A DNA stretch of 64,000 nt, taken from positions 87,765-151,764 of the forward strand of contig NZ_LQOX01000116.1 of the NCBI RefSeq assembly GCF_002102175.1, written 5' to 3'. Numbering within the stretch: position 1 is the stretch's first letter; each line of letters opens with the position of its first letter. This DNA comes from Mycobacterium gastri (GTDB lineage: Bacteria; Actinomycetota; Actinomycetes; Mycobacteriales; Mycobacteriaceae). Position numbers and translations under genes: made by a program. Positions 1 to 9,837 of this stretch are shown piece after piece. Below the pieces are notes generated by a model. The model saw nothing but the letters and a program-made list of their open reading frames with translations, was not told the origin of the DNA and made no database searches.

Positions 1-334
1 GGGTGCTGAGGTCGTCGCGCAGCTCCAGGTAGTTGTAGATCTCGCCGTTGAACACCAGCACGTACCGATCCGGCGCCTCCGGCGGGCCCCACCGCAGCGG
101 CTGATGGGAATGGGCGATGTCGATAATTGACAGCCGGTTAAACCCGAAGATCACCGATCCGTCGGCGTCCGGATCGACCCAGGTGCCTGGCTCGTCGGGG
201 CCACGGTGGCGCATCAGGTGGCACGCGCGGGCGATCGCGCCGTCGGCCTCCGTGGCGCTGCGGGCAGCAGCGTCGAGGCCCTGGGTCTCGGCAGCGCCGG
301 CCGGGGCCGCGACGAAGGCCAGCAGTCCGCACAC
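1..334 (-). CDS. asnB: Asparagine synthase (glutamine-hydrolysing), N-terminal part
   Basis: This is the first roughly 111 codons of a class II glutamine amidotransferase; the rest lies beyond the left edge. The GTG start is followed at once by the catalytic cysteine ([13 protein letters not shown]), which becomes residue 1 after Met removal. Downstream are the glutaminase-domain signatures [21 protein letters not shown] and [15 protein letters not shown]. The family makes asparagine from aspartate, glutamine and ATP. In M. tuberculosis asnB (Rv2201) is likewise divergent from ctaC, which supports the identification. Confidence 0.93.
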   Translation of the reverse strand, partial: MCGLLAFVAAPAGAAETQGLDAAARSATEADGAIARACHLMRHRGPDEPGTWVDPDADGSVIFGFNRLSIIDIAHSHQPLRWGPPEAPDRYVLVFNGEIYNYLELRDDLST

Positions 335-671
335 GGCGCCCCAGTATGCCGCACGAGGCGCTGCTGCCCGGGCGCGGCCGGCGGGTAATGGTGATCGAGA
401 CCGGGTCTCGCGCTCGTCGGTTCACGATTTGGGGTTCCAAAAGGGCCGTATCGCGCCGCCTGGTAGCCACTGCGAGGCATGTCAAGCGATCCGGATGTGC
501 CCGCACCGCGGGCCAGGGTACCGGCATCGCCGGCCGTTTTGGCACGCATCGTCGCCTGCGCGGGCGGCGTGGTCTACGCTGCGTAGTATTCGAATCCGAG
601 TTAGCCGACGATTCCCGCCGGAAGCGGCGCCTAGCCCGAGTCGGCCCAGCTTGTGCTACAGGAGGCGCAAC
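335..671. other. Divergent intergenic region asnB/ctaC
   Basis: No convincing gene lies in these 337 bases; the open frames that cross it are GC-rich shadows. It must carry the divergent promoters of asnB and ctaC. A TAGTAT hexamer near 586 is a possible -10 element toward ctaC, without a clear -35. An AGGAGG Shine-Dalgarno sequence at 660-665 sits 6 bases before the ctaC GTG. Confidence 0.4.
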
Positions 672-1781
672 GTGACACTTCGCGAGCCAGGTCGTTCGCA
701 ATGCTTGTCGCAGGGCAATTCTGAGATCCGTTCCGGCGGTCGGCGGCGCGGAGCGGGCGGGCTCGCCCCACGCCTTAGGCTGGCGGCACTGACCGGGGCC
801 CTCGGCGCGCTGGCCGTCACTCTGAGCGGTTGCAGCTGGTCCGAAGCGCTGGGCCTAGGCTGGCCCGAGGGCGTCACCCCGGAAGCCCACGTCAACCGGG
901 AGTTGTGGGTCGGTGCGGTGATCGCCTCCCTGGTGGTCGGGGTCATCGTGTGGGGTCTGATCTTCTGGACGGCAGTCTTTCACCGAAAGAAGCGAAGCGA
1001 CGCCGACTTTCCCCGACAGTTCGGCTACAACATGCCCCTTGAGCTGGTACTGACCGTCACGCCGTTTCTCATCATTTCGGTGCTGTTCTACTTCACCGTC
1101 GTCGTGCAGGAGAAGATGCTGCACACCACCAAAGACCCAGAGGTCGTGATCGACGTCACGGCGTTCCAATGGAACTGGAAGTTCGGCTATCAGCGGGTCG
1201 ACTTCCATGACCGCACCTTGACCTACGACGGCGCCGACGAGGCTCGCAAGCACGCCGTCGAATCCAAGCCGGAAGGCAAGGACGCCCACGGTGAAGAGCT
1301 CGTCGGGCCGGTTGCCGGGCGTAACACCGAGGACCGCAGCTATCTCAACTTCGACAAGATCGAGACGCTGGGCACCACGAACGAAATTCCGGTCCTGGTG
1401 TTGCCGGCCGGCAAGCGCATCGAATTCCAGCTGAACTCGGCCGACGTGGTCCATTCCTTCTGGGTGCCCGAGTTCTTGTTCAAGCGTGACGTGATGCCCA
1501 ATCCGGCCGCGAATAACTCGGTCAACATTTTCCAGATCGAGCAGATCACCAAGACCGGAGCGTTCGTCGGCCATTGCGCCGAAATGTGCGGCACCTACCA
1601 CGCCATGATGAACTTCGAAGTCCGCGTGGTGGCCCCCAACGACTTCAAGGCCTACTTGCAGCAACGTATCGACGGTAAGACCAACGCCGAAGCCTTGCAG
1701 GCGATCAACCAGCCGCCCCTCGCCGTGACAACCCATCCGTTCGACGCCCGCCGCGGTCAATTGGCCCCGAGCCAAGGTTAG
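672..1781 (+). CDS. ctaC: Cytochrome c oxidase subunit II (aa3 oxidase)
   Basis: This subunit of the terminal aa3 oxidase takes electrons from the bcc complex through a binuclear CuA centre. The 369-residue protein begins at GTG 672 after AGGAGG (660-665); upstream codons in frame are not mycobacterial CtaC sequence. Residues 1-54 form a lipoprotein signal ending in LSGC, with Cys54 the expected lipidation site. Two membrane segments follow (about 75-100 and 120-140). The exposed cupredoxin domain has the CuA motif Cys302-x3-Cys306-x3-His310 ([10 protein letters not shown]). It heads a same-strand run with ctaF and mmpS3 and matches M. tuberculosis Rv2200c closely. Confidence 0.97.
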   Translation: MTLREPGRSQCLSQGNSEIRSGGRRRGAGGLAPRLRLAALTGALGALAVTLSGCSWSEALGLGWPEGVTPEAHVNRELWVGAVIASLVVGVIVWGLIFWTAVFHRKKRSDADFPRQFGYNMPLELVLTVTPFLIISVLFYFTVVVQEKMLHTTKDPEVVIDVTAFQWNWKFGYQRVDFHDRTLTYDGADEARKHAVESKPEGKDAHGEELVGPVAGRNTEDRSYLNFDKIETLGTTNEIPVLVLPAGKRIEFQLNSADVVHSFWVPEFLFKRDVMPNPAANNSVNIFQIEQITKTGAFVGHCAEMCGTYHAMMNFEVRVVAPNDFKAYLQQRIDGKTNAEALQAINQPPLAVTTHPFDARRGQLAPSQG

Positions 1782-1792
1782 GACACTGCAGA

Positions 1793-2212
1793 ATGCATAT
1801 CGAAGCCAGGCTTTTCGAGTTCGTCGCCGCGTTCTTCGTGTTGTGTGCGGTGCTCTACGGTGTGCTGACTTCGATGTTCGCCACCGGTGGGGTCGAGTGG
1901 GCCGGCACAACTGCGCTGGCGCTGACGGGCGGCATGGCGTTGATCGTGGCCACGTTCTTCCGATTTGTGGCCCGCCGGCTGGACACCCGGCCCGAGGACT
2001 ACGAGGGTGCCGAAATCAGCGACGGCGCAGGGGAATTGGGTTTCTTCAGCCCACACAGCTGGTGGCCGATCCTGGTTGCGTTGTCCGGCTCGGTGGCGGC
2101 GACCGGCGTCGCGCTATGGCTGCCGTGGCTCATCGTTGCCGGCGTGGTATTCGTCCTGGCCTCGGCGGCCGGACTGGTCTTCGAATACTACGTCGGACCC
2201 GAGAAGCACTGA
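1793..2212 (+). CDS. ctaF: Cytochrome c oxidase subunit IV, actinobacterial type
   Basis: This is a 139-residue membrane protein beginning 12 bases after ctaC, presumably co-transcribed with it. It has four predicted hydrophobic helices, two in the N-terminal half and two in the C-terminal half, separated by an acidic segment ([13 protein letters not shown]). That is the layout of the small actinobacterial subunit IV, which packs against subunits I and III of the supercomplex. Length and sequence match Rv2199c of M. tuberculosis. Confidence 0.93.
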   Translation: MHIEARLFEFVAAFFVLCAVLYGVLTSMFATGGVEWAGTTALALTGGMALIVATFFRFVARRLDTRPEDYEGAEISDGAGELGFFSPHSWWPILVALSGSVAATGVALWLPWLIVAGVVFVLASAAGLVFEYYVGPEKH

Positions 2213-2395
2213 TCAGAGCCGGAAAGGTCACAATCAGGGCATCAGTTGATCGGTGGCCAGTTAGCCTCGACTTCTGTGCCCTGCCCGGTTGGGTAGGGTT
2301 TGCGATACACAGTGAGAATCCACCGAGCGCACGCGCGCAACTGCAGCCGCGGAGCCCAGCGCTCTGGTGAGGCAGTTTGGACAGGGTAGGCAAAC

Positions 2396-3325
2396 ATGAG
2401 CGGGCCGAATCCGCCGGGACGGGAACCTGAGGAACCCGATTCCGCCGGCGATTCCAGCGCCGAACTGGAAGCCTTGAGCGACACCGGTGATGAGCTGGCA
2501 GGTGCCGAGGGCGGAGCACTGAAACCGCTTGACGATAGTGGCCGCATCGACGCGGCATATCCCACCGGGGAGACCGAAGCCTACTCGCGTGCGTACTCGG
2601 CTCCAGAGTCCGAGCAATTCATCAGCGGGCCGTATCTGCCGGCCGATCCCAGTCTGTACGAATACGACAACTACGACGACACATCGGACGCCGACGACGA
2701 ACATGGCGCTCCGCGCTGGCCATGGGTGGTCGGCGTGGCAGCCATACTGGCCGCCATCGCCCTGGTGGTTTCGGTGTCGCTGCTCGTCACCCGCACCGAA
2801 TCCCACAGACTGGCCAACCCTGCAACGACCTCCTCGTCGGCGCCGGCGATACAGGATGAGATAACGACTACCAAGCCGCCGCCACCGCCGCCGCCGCCAC
2901 CACCGCCCACGACCGAGATCCCGACAGCGACGGAGACGCAGACCGTGACCGTGACGCCTCCGCCCCCGCCGCCGGCGACGACCCCGACGGCACCGCCTCC
3001 GGCGACGACGACGGCGGCGGCACCACCGCCCACCACCACCACGACCCTGGCTGGTCCGCGACAAGTCACTTATTCGGTTACCGGCACCAAGGCGCCCGGT
3101 GACATCATCTCGGTGACCTACGTCGACGCTTCGGGGCGCCGACGGACCCAGCACAACGTTTACATTCCATGGTCAATGACCGTCACACCGATCTCACAAT
3201 CTGATGTGGGCTCGGTGGAAGCGTCCAGTCTCTTCCGGGTCAGCAAACTCAACTGCTCAATCACCACGAGCGACGGGACGGTGCTGTCATCGAACAACAA
3301 CGACGCACCGCAAACGAGCTGCTGA
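2396..3325 (+). CDS. mmpS3: MmpS3-type proline/threonine-rich membrane protein
   Basis: The 309-residue protein has an acidic disordered N-terminus (about 1-100), one membrane helix (about 102-127, [20 protein letters not shown]) and an outside low-complexity stretch rich in Pro and Thr (about 150-220). It ends in a compact MmpS-like domain of about 90 residues with two cysteines near its end. MmpS proteins usually partner MmpL transporters; MmpS3 has no adjacent mmpL, and its Pro/Thr tract is peculiar to this member. It starts at ATG 183 bases after ctaF and overlaps the next start by one base. Confidence 0.9.
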   Translation: MSGPNPPGREPEEPDSAGDSSAELEALSDTGDELAGAEGGALKPLDDSGRIDAAYPTGETEAYSRAYSAPESEQFISGPYLPADPSLYEYDNYDDTSDADDEHGAPRWPWVVGVAAILAAIALVVSVSLLVTRTESHRLANPATTSSSAPAIQDEITTTKPPPPPPPPPPPTTEIPTATETQTVTVTPPPPPPATTPTAPPPATTTAAAPPPTTTTTLAGPRQVTYSVTGTKAPGDIISVTYVDASGRRRTQHNVYIPWSMTVTPISQSDVGSVEASSLFRVSKLNCSITTSDGTVLSSNNNDAPQTSC

Positions 3326-3966
3326 TGCTCGGCAGATACTCCGCATACCGGCGCGGGCCGGACGGCATCGTGGCTCCAGCTGTCGTCGACCGCATCCTGA
3401 TCGGCGCATGTGCGGCGGTCTGGCTGGTGCTGGTCGGCGTCAGCGTCGCGGCAGCGGTCGCGCTGGCCGACCTCGGACGGGGCTTTCACAAGGTGGCGAG
3501 GGACTCGCGCACCACTTGGGTGTTGTACGCCGTCATCATCATCTCCGCGTTGATCATTGCGGGGGCGATTCCGGTGCTGTTGCGGGCTCGCCGCATGTCG
3601 GGGGCCGAGTCGGCGGCGAGGCCGGCGCTGCCACGTGCGCTTGGCAGGCCGCCGGCCGGGCCGGGGAAACCCGCGGTGCGCACGGTGGGCGGCTCGACCC
3701 GGCGAGACCAGGTCCGGGCGTTCGAGGCAGCCGCCGAGCGGTCCCGTGAAGCGGTGGATCGGATCTGGTTGCGTGGAACTGTCGCGCTGACCGGTGCCAT
3801 CGGCACCGCCTTGATCGGTGTGGCCTTGGCAACGTATCTGATGGCCGTCGGTCACGACGGCCCATCATGGGTCAGCTATGGGGCGGCAGCGGTTATCACC
3901 GCAGGAATGCCGGCGATCGAGTGGTACCACGTCCGGCAGTTGCGCCGGGTAGCCGCCGAGCGATAA
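3325..3966 (+). CDS. Conserved membrane protein (Rv2197c type)
   Basis: The function of this 213-residue protein is unknown. It has four hydrophobic segments: two near the N-terminus (about 20-45 and 65-90) and two in the C-terminal half (about 150-175 and 180-200), with a basic cytoplasmic linker between the pairs. Its ATG overlaps the mmpS3 stop by one base (TGATG), implying translational coupling. It ends the ctaC-ctaF-mmpS3 run. Sequence and position match Rv2197c. Confidence 0.85.
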   Translation: MLGRYSAYRRGPDGIVAPAVVDRILIGACAAVWLVLVGVSVAAAVALADLGRGFHKVARDSRTTWVLYAVIIISALIIAGAIPVLLRARRMSGAESAARPALPRALGRPPAGPGKPAVRTVGGSTRRDQVRAFEAAAERSREAVDRIWLRGTVALTGAIGTALIGVALATYLMAVGHDGPSWVSYGAAAVITAGMPAIEWYHVRQLRRVAAER

Positions 3967-4194
3967 CCCGAGCCCGGCAACCGGCAATCGCCTGGTCCTC
4001 TCTTGACCTTGACCCCCGACGTGTCGCGCCGACAGCCACCGGGTAGCCGGTGCGGCGTTGCCCAGTTAGCCGACAGTTAGCCGGGTCTCGTGGATCCGCG
4101 ACCCGGGCGCACCCGCCGCTGGTCGCTCCAGGGTCCGGGCTGGTCGACGGCCCGAGCCTGAACGTATCGGCGCAGGGGTGCTGCTTTCACGTCT

Positions 4195-5853
4195 CTAGTG
4201 CTGGCCGTGCTCGTCGTTGGGCGAGCCGGCGATGCTGTCCTGGTATTCGCGTAGCGCGGTCAGCGCACGTTGCTCGGCGGCATGACCGGCCTCCCGCAGC
4301 GCCGCGTCCTCTGATGCCGGATCGGCGGACAAGAAGCTGCCACTACCCGGCGCGCCGGCCGAGCCCAGCTTGTTCATTCGCTTGGGAACAGCAGCGCCCT
4401 GGTACTCCAGCGGTAGCGGATGTCCGTGGTCGTCGACCGGGCCGAGCGGCTGGTGCAGCTCGATGTAGGCCCCATGGGGCAGCCGTTTGATGATGCCGGT
4501 TTCGACGCCGTGTTCGAGCACCGCCCGGTCACTGCGCTGCAGTCCGATGGACCACCGGTAGCTGAGGAAGTACACGAACGGCGGCAGCACCACCATGCCG
4601 ATGCGGCCAATCCAGGTCGTCGCGTTGAGCGAGATGTGGAACTTGAACGCGATGATGTCGTTCATGGCGGCCAGGGTGAGCACCATGTAGAAGGCGATCG
4701 CCATCGCGCCGACCGCGGTCCGCACCGGGGCGTCCCGTGGCCGTTGCAGCAGGTTGTGATGCGCATAGTCGCCGGTGAACCGCTTCTCCAGGAATGGGTA
4801 GACGATCAGCAGCACAAAGATCACGCCCATGATCAGCGCCACCCCTACCGCCCCGGGAATGGTGTGGTGCCAGAAGTAGAACTCCCACGGCGGCCAGATA
4901 CGAGCCAGCCCTTCAGTCCACATCATGTAGAAGTCCGGCTGCGAGCCGGCCGACACCTGTGACGGCTTGTAGGGACCCAGGTTCCAGATCGGGTTGATCT
5001 GCAGCAGGCCACCCATCAGGCCCAGCACGCCGACGATCGCGGCGAAAAATGCGCCGGACTTGAACGCGAACACCGGCATGACCCGCACGCCGATGACGTT
5101 GTGCTCGGTCCGGCCGGGGCCGGGGAACTGGGTGTGCTTCTGGAACCACACCAGTGCCAGGTGCAAACCGATCAGCGCCAGGATGATTCCGGGCAGCAGC
5201 AGAATATGCAGCGCATAGAGCCTGGGAATCAGGATGGTGCCTGGGAAATCGCCGCCGAACAGCGCCCAGTGCATCCATGTGCCGATCACCGGCAGACTCA
5301 GCGTGATGGAGGACAGCGCCGCCCGCAGACCCAGCCCCGACAGTAGGTCGTCGGGCAGCGAGTAGCCAAAATAGCCCTCGAACATCGCCAGGATCAGCAG
5401 CAGCGACCCGATAACCCAGTTGGCCTCGCGCGGCCGCCGGAAGGCCCCGGTAAAGAAAATCCGCGCCAGGTGCACCATGATTGCCGCGGCGAACATCAAC
5501 GCGGCCCAGTGGTGGATCTGGCGGACAAACAACCCGCCCCGGACCTCGAAGGAGATGTCCAGTGCCGTTTCATAGGCGCGCGACATCTCGACGCCGCGCA
5601 ATGGTTGATAGACGCCGTTGTAGGTGACCTCGGTCATCGACGGGTCGAAGAACAGCGTCAGATACACGCCGGTGATCAGCAGGACGATGAAGCTGTACAG
5701 CGCGATCTCGCCGAGCAGGAACGACCAGTGGGTCGGGAAGACCTTGTTCAGCTGTCGGCGCAGCGCGGCCGACGGGTGATACCGGGTGTCGACGTCCTCG
5801 GCTTGACGGGCCAGCACATCACCGATTTTCGGAGGACGGAGATTTGGACTCAT
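4195..5853 (-). CDS. qcrB: Cytochrome bc1 complex, cytochrome b subunit
   Basis: This is the quinol-oxidising membrane subunit of the bcc complex and the target of the drug telacebec in M. tuberculosis. The 552-residue protein starts at ATG 5853, overlapping the qcrA stop by four bases (ATGA); the longer frame upstream is the qcrA region and is rejected. About eight transmembrane helices carry the heme b histidines. The Qo-site motif reads PPWE where many families have PEWY, and is followed by [10 protein letters not shown] long hydrophilic C-terminal tail is typical of actinobacteria. It is the last gene of ctaE-qcrC-qcrA-qcrB. Confidence 0.97.
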   Translation of the reverse strand: MSPNLRPPKIGDVLARQAEDVDTRYHPSAALRRQLNKVFPTHWSFLLGEIALYSFIVLLITGVYLTLFFDPSMTEVTYNGVYQPLRGVEMSRAYETALDISFEVRGGLFVRQIHHWAALMFAAAIMVHLARIFFTGAFRRPREANWVIGSLLLILAMFEGYFGYSLPDDLLSGLGLRAALSSITLSLPVIGTWMHWALFGGDFPGTILIPRLYALHILLLPGIILALIGLHLALVWFQKHTQFPGPGRTEHNVIGVRVMPVFAFKSGAFFAAIVGVLGLMGGLLQINPIWNLGPYKPSQVSAGSQPDFYMMWTEGLARIWPPWEFYFWHHTIPGAVGVALIMGVIFVLLIVYPFLEKRFTGDYAHHNLLQRPRDAPVRTAVGAMAIAFYMVLTLAAMNDIIAFKFHISLNATTWIGRIGMVVLPPFVYFLSYRWSIGLQRSDRAVLEHGVETGIIKRLPHGAYIELHQPLGPVDDHGHPLPLEYQGAAVPKRMNKLGSAGAPGSGSFLSADPASEDAALREAGHAAEQRALTALREYQDSIAGSPNDEHGQH

Positions 5854-7091
5854 GATGTTGTGCGCTCCCAGAATGCCGGTCCGACGGGCTCGACGAAATC
5901 GCCGTTGGCGACGAAATATCCGTTGGAGTCGATAGTGATGGGCAGCTGCGCCAACGCGCGGGCCGCCGGGCCGAATATCGGCTTGGCGAAGTGCAGCGCG
6001 TCGAACTGCGACTGGTGACACGGGCACAGGATTCGGTAGCTCTGCTGTTCGTACAGTGATGCCGGGCAGCCCAAGTGCGAGCAGACCTTGGTGTAGGCGA
6101 AGAACTCGCCGAAGTTGAAGCTCTCCTGGCCCTGACGTTTGACCATCTTGCCCAAATCGCTTGGCTTGATGCGGATGAGCATCACCGGATTGCGAATTCC
6201 CCCCGCGATGGCCTGCAACTTCTCGTGGGATTCCACGGTGGTGCCGTCACCATCGGATTCCCGCCACGGGAAGACCGTCTCCATGCCGCCGGCGTCCATA
6301 TCCTCGGGGCGCATTTTGATAAACGGTGGCCCGTCGTGCAAACCGGTGGCCCGCGCCAAATAGATCGTCTCTCCCTTGTAGCGCGGGGTCCAGCCGGACG
6401 TCCACAGCTCGGCCTTCATTCCCTCGGCGGTGGGGACGACCGGCTTCCAGGGGTTCTTGATGAGGCCACCGGCGAACGCAACCAGGGTGCCGAGCCCGAA
6501 CGCGCCCAATCCCATACCCAAGGACAGCCCGACGAGCTTGCGGCGCCGGATCGTCGAGCTCTCGAAGGCGTCGGTCAGATTGGCCACCACCGTCTTGCGG
6601 TCGATCTCGCGAGACGCGCCGTCGTGCCGGTCCTGGACCGTAATCTCTTCCGGGATAAAGCGTTTCTGGAATAGCACGGCCCCGATTGCGATCGCCAGGA
6701 TGGATAGCCCGAAGGTCAGTCCGTACAGCGGGGTGGCAAGGGAGTACAGAAAGCTGCCCGACTCTCCCTTGGTTTTGTACTGCCACGGCCAGAAGAGGAA
6801 AATTAGCAGCAGGGCGAGACCGAATGCACCGCCCAGCAAAAGCCAGAATGCCACTCCGCGCTCGGCGCGTTTCTCGGCCTTGGTGCCCTCGACCGGCCAG
6901 CGGGGTTCCTTGTAGGCGATCCGGACACCGTCGAGCTTGCTGCCCAGGTCGAGCAGTTCCTGCTGCGACATCGCGGCCAGCGCAGCCTCGTCCGGCTCAT
7001 GGGCCGCGCCCGGGGCTTTTCCCATATCAGAGTCGGTGTCCGAGCCGAGGTCGGTTTTCGCGTCGCCGGTCACGGGAGAGCCGTCGCTCAT
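5850..7091 (-). CDS. qcrA: Cytochrome bc1 complex, Rieske iron-sulfur subunit
   Basis: The 413-residue Rieske protein has an acidic N-terminal tail of about 90 residues, then three membrane helices (an actinobacterial feature; classical Rieske proteins have one). The C-terminal Rieske domain carries the two cluster-binding boxes CSHLGC and CPCHQS. The start is ATG 7091, overlapping the qcrC stop by four bases, so the reading frame from further upstream (7148) is not used. The family passes electrons from quinol to the diheme cytochrome QcrC. Confidence 0.96.
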   Translation of the reverse strand: MSDGSPVTGDAKTDLGSDTDSDMGKAPGAAHEPDEAALAAMSQQELLDLGSKLDGVRIAYKEPRWPVEGTKAEKRAERGVAFWLLLGGAFGLALLLIFLFWPWQYKTKGESGSFLYSLATPLYGLTFGLSILAIAIGAVLFQKRFIPEEITVQDRHDGASREIDRKTVVANLTDAFESSTIRRRKLVGLSLGMGLGAFGLGTLVAFAGGLIKNPWKPVVPTAEGMKAELWTSGWTPRYKGETIYLARATGLHDGPPFIKMRPEDMDAGGMETVFPWRESDGDGTTVESHEKLQAIAGGIRNPVMLIRIKPSDLGKMVKRQGQESFNFGEFFAYTKVCSHLGCPASLYEQQSYRILCPCHQSQFDALHFAKPIFGPAARALAQLPITIDSNGYFVANGDFVEPVGPAFWERTTS

Positions 7092-7936
7092 GATCGCGCC
7101 CCAATCCACAGTGCCAGCCCGATGGCGGCGACCATGCCGATGATCCACATCGCCATGCCCTCGGGCGCGGGTCCGAATCCGCCAAGTCCGTAGCCACCCG
7201 GTGACCGCTCCTCGGCGACGGTCCGCACGTAGGCGATGATGTCCTTCTTCGCTTCGAAGGACAGCTGGCGATCGCTGAACTTCGGCATGTTCTGCGGCCC
7301 GGTCAGCATCGCCGTGAGAATTTGCTGCTCATTGGCGGGTCCCAGGGTGGGCGCGTATTTGCCCGACGACAGCGCGCCGCCCTTGCCGGTGAAGTTGTGG
7401 CAGGAGGCGCAGTTGAGGCGGAACAGGTCGCCGCCGCGCCCAAGGTCATCTCCCCGCAGGGATTTCGTGGCGATGCTGCCGTCGGGGTTGCGGACCACGG
7501 TGGGGCCGCCCCCGTTTGCTTGCACGTAGGCGCCGAGTGCGTCGATCTGTGTCTCGTCGAAGATCGGCTCCTTGCGCTGCGCCTGAGCCTCACCTCGCAT
7601 GGCGGGCATCCGACCCGTGGAGACCTGGAAGTAGACGGCCGCCTCGCCGACGCCGATCAGGCTGGGCCCGTGGTCGGGCACGCCCTGCAGGTTGGCCCCG
7701 TGGCACGACACGCACGACGTGTCGAACAGCTGCTTGCCGGTGCGCAGTAGCGCTGAGGACGACTCGTCGGCTACCGCCACCTGCGGGGTAGGTGTCAGGA
7801 CGGCAGCCAACCCGCCCGCGACGGTGAGCGCTATCAGCAGCAGCAATCCGCCCGACAACCGCCGGTGGAGGCGTCGCCGCGAGCGACTGTTCTGCTGCTC
7901 ACTGCCGCCGGATCGGGTGAATCCCAGTCTTTTCAA
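7088..7936 (-). CDS. qcrC: Cytochrome bc1 complex, diheme cytochrome c subunit
   Basis: This 282-residue protein has a basic N-terminus and membrane anchor ([17 protein letters not shown]), two c-type heme sites (CVSCH and CASCH) and a C-terminal helix ([19 protein letters not shown]). The fused diheme cytochrome replaces a soluble cytochrome c and hands electrons to CtaC. TTG 7936 is chosen because the AGGAG at 7944-7948 lies 7 bases before it and the protein length then matches M. tuberculosis QcrC (280). An ATG at 7954 lies upstream of that Shine-Dalgarno and is less likely. Confidence 0.95.
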   Translation of the reverse strand: MKRLGFTRSGGSEQQNSRSRRRLHRRLSGGLLLLIALTVAGGLAAVLTPTPQVAVADESSSALLRTGKQLFDTSCVSCHGANLQGVPDHGPSLIGVGEAAVYFQVSTGRMPAMRGEAQAQRKEPIFDETQIDALGAYVQANGGGPTVVRNPDGSIATKSLRGDDLGRGGDLFRLNCASCHNFTGKGGALSSGKYAPTLGPANEQQILTAMLTGPQNMPKFSDRQLSFEAKKDIIAYVRTVAEERSPGGYGLGGFGPAPEGMAMWIIGMVAAIGLALWIGARS

Positions 7937-7974
7937 CTGAGCACTCCTATTCATGCCTGTTCGGGGGGGCCGGC

Positions 7975-8586
7975 TCATCGGATGAAATAGATCACGGTGA
8001 ACAGCGCGATCCACACGATGTCGACGAAATGCCAGTAGTAGGAGACGACGATGCTGGCGGTTGCCTGGGCGGGGGTGAACTTGCTCATCCCGGTCCGGAT
8101 CAGCAGGAAGATGAAGGCGATCAAGCCGCCGGTCACGTGTAGCCCGTGGAAGCCGGTCGCCAGGTAGAACACGCTGCCATAGGCGCTGCCCGGGATGGTC
8201 GTCCCGTGCGTCGTCAGGTGGTAGTACTCGTAGGCCTGCCCAAGGATGAAGAACAGGCCCATCAGGAATGTGATCACATACCAACGGCGCAGCCCGAACA
8301 CGTCGCCGCGCTCGGCGGCGAACACTCCCATCTGGCAGGTGAACGACGACGCGATCAACACCAGCGTCACCGGCACCGCCTGATAGAGATTGAGCTCGGT
8401 CGGCGGCGGCGGCCACTTCCCGCCGGACTGAGCGCGCGCAGTGAAGTACATAGCGAACAGACCAGCAAAGAACATCAACTCACTGGAAAGCCACACTATG
8501 GTGCCGACACTGACCATGTTCGGTCTGTTCAGCGAATGCACGCGCGACGTGATGGCAGTACCCGAGGTCCCTACAGCACTCGTCAC
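7975..8586 (-). CDS. ctaE: Cytochrome c oxidase subunit III
   Basis: The 203-residue protein has five hydrophobic helices and subunit III signatures ([41 protein letters not shown]). GTG 8586 gives exactly the length of M. tuberculosis CtaE ([19 protein letters not shown]), while the longer frame to 8730 enters the trpD upstream region. It is the first gene of ctaE-qcrC-qcrA-qcrB, which links oxidase and bcc genes in one transcript and fits the obligate supercomplex. Confidence 0.96.
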   Translation of the reverse strand: MTSAVGTSGTAITSRVHSLNRPNMVSVGTIVWLSSELMFFAGLFAMYFTARAQSGGKWPPPPTELNLYQAVPVTLVLIASSFTCQMGVFAAERGDVFGLRRWYVITFLMGLFFILGQAYEYYHLTTHGTTIPGSAYGSVFYLATGFHGLHVTGGLIAFIFLLIRTGMSKFTPAQATASIVVSYYWHFVDIVWIALFTVIYFIR

Positions 8587-8736
8587 ATCCGCAAGTATGA
8601 CGCTTTGTAGTTGTCGAACTCTACCCGGGGCACAAATTCGTTTTCCGCGCGTCGTTTCCCAGCCGCGTGCCGCCCCGTGCGCGGGGTTGCCGGCCGCGCG
8701 TTGGGCGGTGGCCGGCCGGCATGCGACCATCGGCGA

Positions 8737-9837
8737 GTGGCTCGGTCAGGTGAGGGGTCCCCCGGTGGTCGGACCCCGGCGGCGTCGGCTTCCGTGCCCT
8801 CTTGGCCAGGGGTTCTGGGTCGCTTGACGGCCGGGAGCAACTTGGCGCGGGGCCAGGCGGCTTGGGCCATGGATCAGATCATGACCGGAGCCGCACGGCC
8901 GGCCCAGATCGCCGCGTTCGCGGTGGCGATGACGATGAAGGTGCCCACCGCGGACGAAGTCGCCGAATTGGCCGGCGTGATGCTCGACCACGCGCGCCCG
9001 ATGCCTGCCCACGCCGTTCCAGATGACGCCGTCGATGTCGTGGGTACCGGTGGCGACGGGATCAACACGGTCAACCTGTCCACGATGGCGGCCATCGTGG
9101 TGGCCGCCGCCGGTGTGCCGGTGGTCAAACACGGCAACCGGGCGGCGTCGTCGTTGTCCGGGGGGGCCGACACCCTCGAAGCGCTCGGGGTACGCATCGA
9201 CCTAGACGCCGATCAGGTGGTACGCAGCCTTGAGGAAGTCGGGATCGGCTTTTGCTTCGCGCCGCAGTTCCATCCGTCGTACCGGCACGCCTCGGTGGTG
9301 CGCCGCGAGATCGGCGTGCCTACGGTGTTCAATCTGCTTGGGCCGCTGACGAATCCGGCACGGCCGCGGGCCGGGTTGATCGGCTGCGCGTTCGCTGACC
9401 TCGCCGAGGTGATGGCTGGGGTGTTTGCCACACGCCGGTCCAGCGTGCTGGTGGTGCACGGCGACGACGGGCTCGACGAGTTGACCACGACGACCACCAG
9501 CACGATCTGGCGGGTGCAGGCGGGCACCGTCGACAAACTGACTTTCGATCCCGCGGGATTCGGCTTCGCGCGTGCCGAACTCGACGAACTGCTGGGCGGC
9601 GACGCGCAGGCCAACGCGGCCGAAGCCCGCGCGGTGCTCGGCGGAGCCCAGGGCCCGATCCGAGACGCGGTGGTGCTCAACGCCGCCGGCGCGATTGTCG
9701 CCCATGCCGGGCTATCCAGCCGGGCTGAATGGCTGCCCGCGTGGGAGGACGGCTTGCAGCGGGCCAGCGAGGCGATCGACAGCGGCGCGGCCGAACAGTT
9801 GCTCGCGCGATGGGTGCGGTTCAGCCGGCAGCTCTGA
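8737..9837 (+). CDS. trpD: Anthranilate phosphoribosyltransferase
   Basis: This enzyme joins anthranilate and phosphoribosyl pyrophosphate in the second committed step of tryptophan synthesis. The 366-residue protein shows the PRPP-binding loop VVGTGGDG, then [16 protein letters not shown] and the metal-site segment GDDGLDE. The GTG at 8737 ([11 protein letters not shown]) is preferred because it aligns with the M. tuberculosis N-terminus; the frame is open back to 8611 but offers only poor starts. The gene stands alone, away from the other trp genes, and its last 126 bases overlap the opposite-strand gene at 9712. Confidence 0.93.
   Translation: MARSGEGSPGGRTPAASASVPSWPGVLGRLTAGSNLARGQAAWAMDQIMTGAARPAQIAAFAVAMTMKVPTADEVAELAGVMLDHARPMPAHAVPDDAVDVVGTGGDGINTVNLSTMAAIVVAAAGVPVVKHGNRAASSLSGGADTLEALGVRIDLDADQVVRSLEEVGIGFCFAPQFHPSYRHASVVRREIGVPTVFNLLGPLTNPARPRAGLIGCAFADLAEVMAGVFATRRSSVLVVHGDDGLDELTTTTTSTIWRVQAGTVDKLTFDPAGFGFARAELDELLGGDAQANAAEARAVLGGAQGPIRDAVVLNAAGAIVAHAGLSSRAEWLPAWEDGLQRASEAIDSGAAEQLLARWVRFSRQL

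Noticed and set aside
138..701. Open frame of 187 codons on the minus strand across the asnB/ctaC gap
   Set aside because: Arg-rich product with no recognisable motif, overlapping asnB in a different frame and the ctaC start; a GC-rich shadow.
855..1910. 351-codon minus-strand frame opposite ctaC
   Set aside because: Antisense to a gene with clear CuA and lipobox motifs; composition is that of complementary high-GC coding DNA.
2261..3154. 297-codon minus-strand frame opposite mmpS3
   Set aside because: Arg/Gly runs are the reverse complement of the Pro/Thr codons of mmpS3; not a gene.
4037..4052. Possible terminator between Rv2197c-type gene and qcrB (CACCGG-GTAG-CCGGTG)
   Set aside because: The stem is only 6 bp and no T-tract follows in either direction, so it was not annotated.
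5854..6027. 58-residue N-terminal extension of qcrB
   Set aside because: It lies within qcrA in another frame; the ATGA overlap at 5850-5853 and the [11 protein letters not shown] start fit known QcrB.
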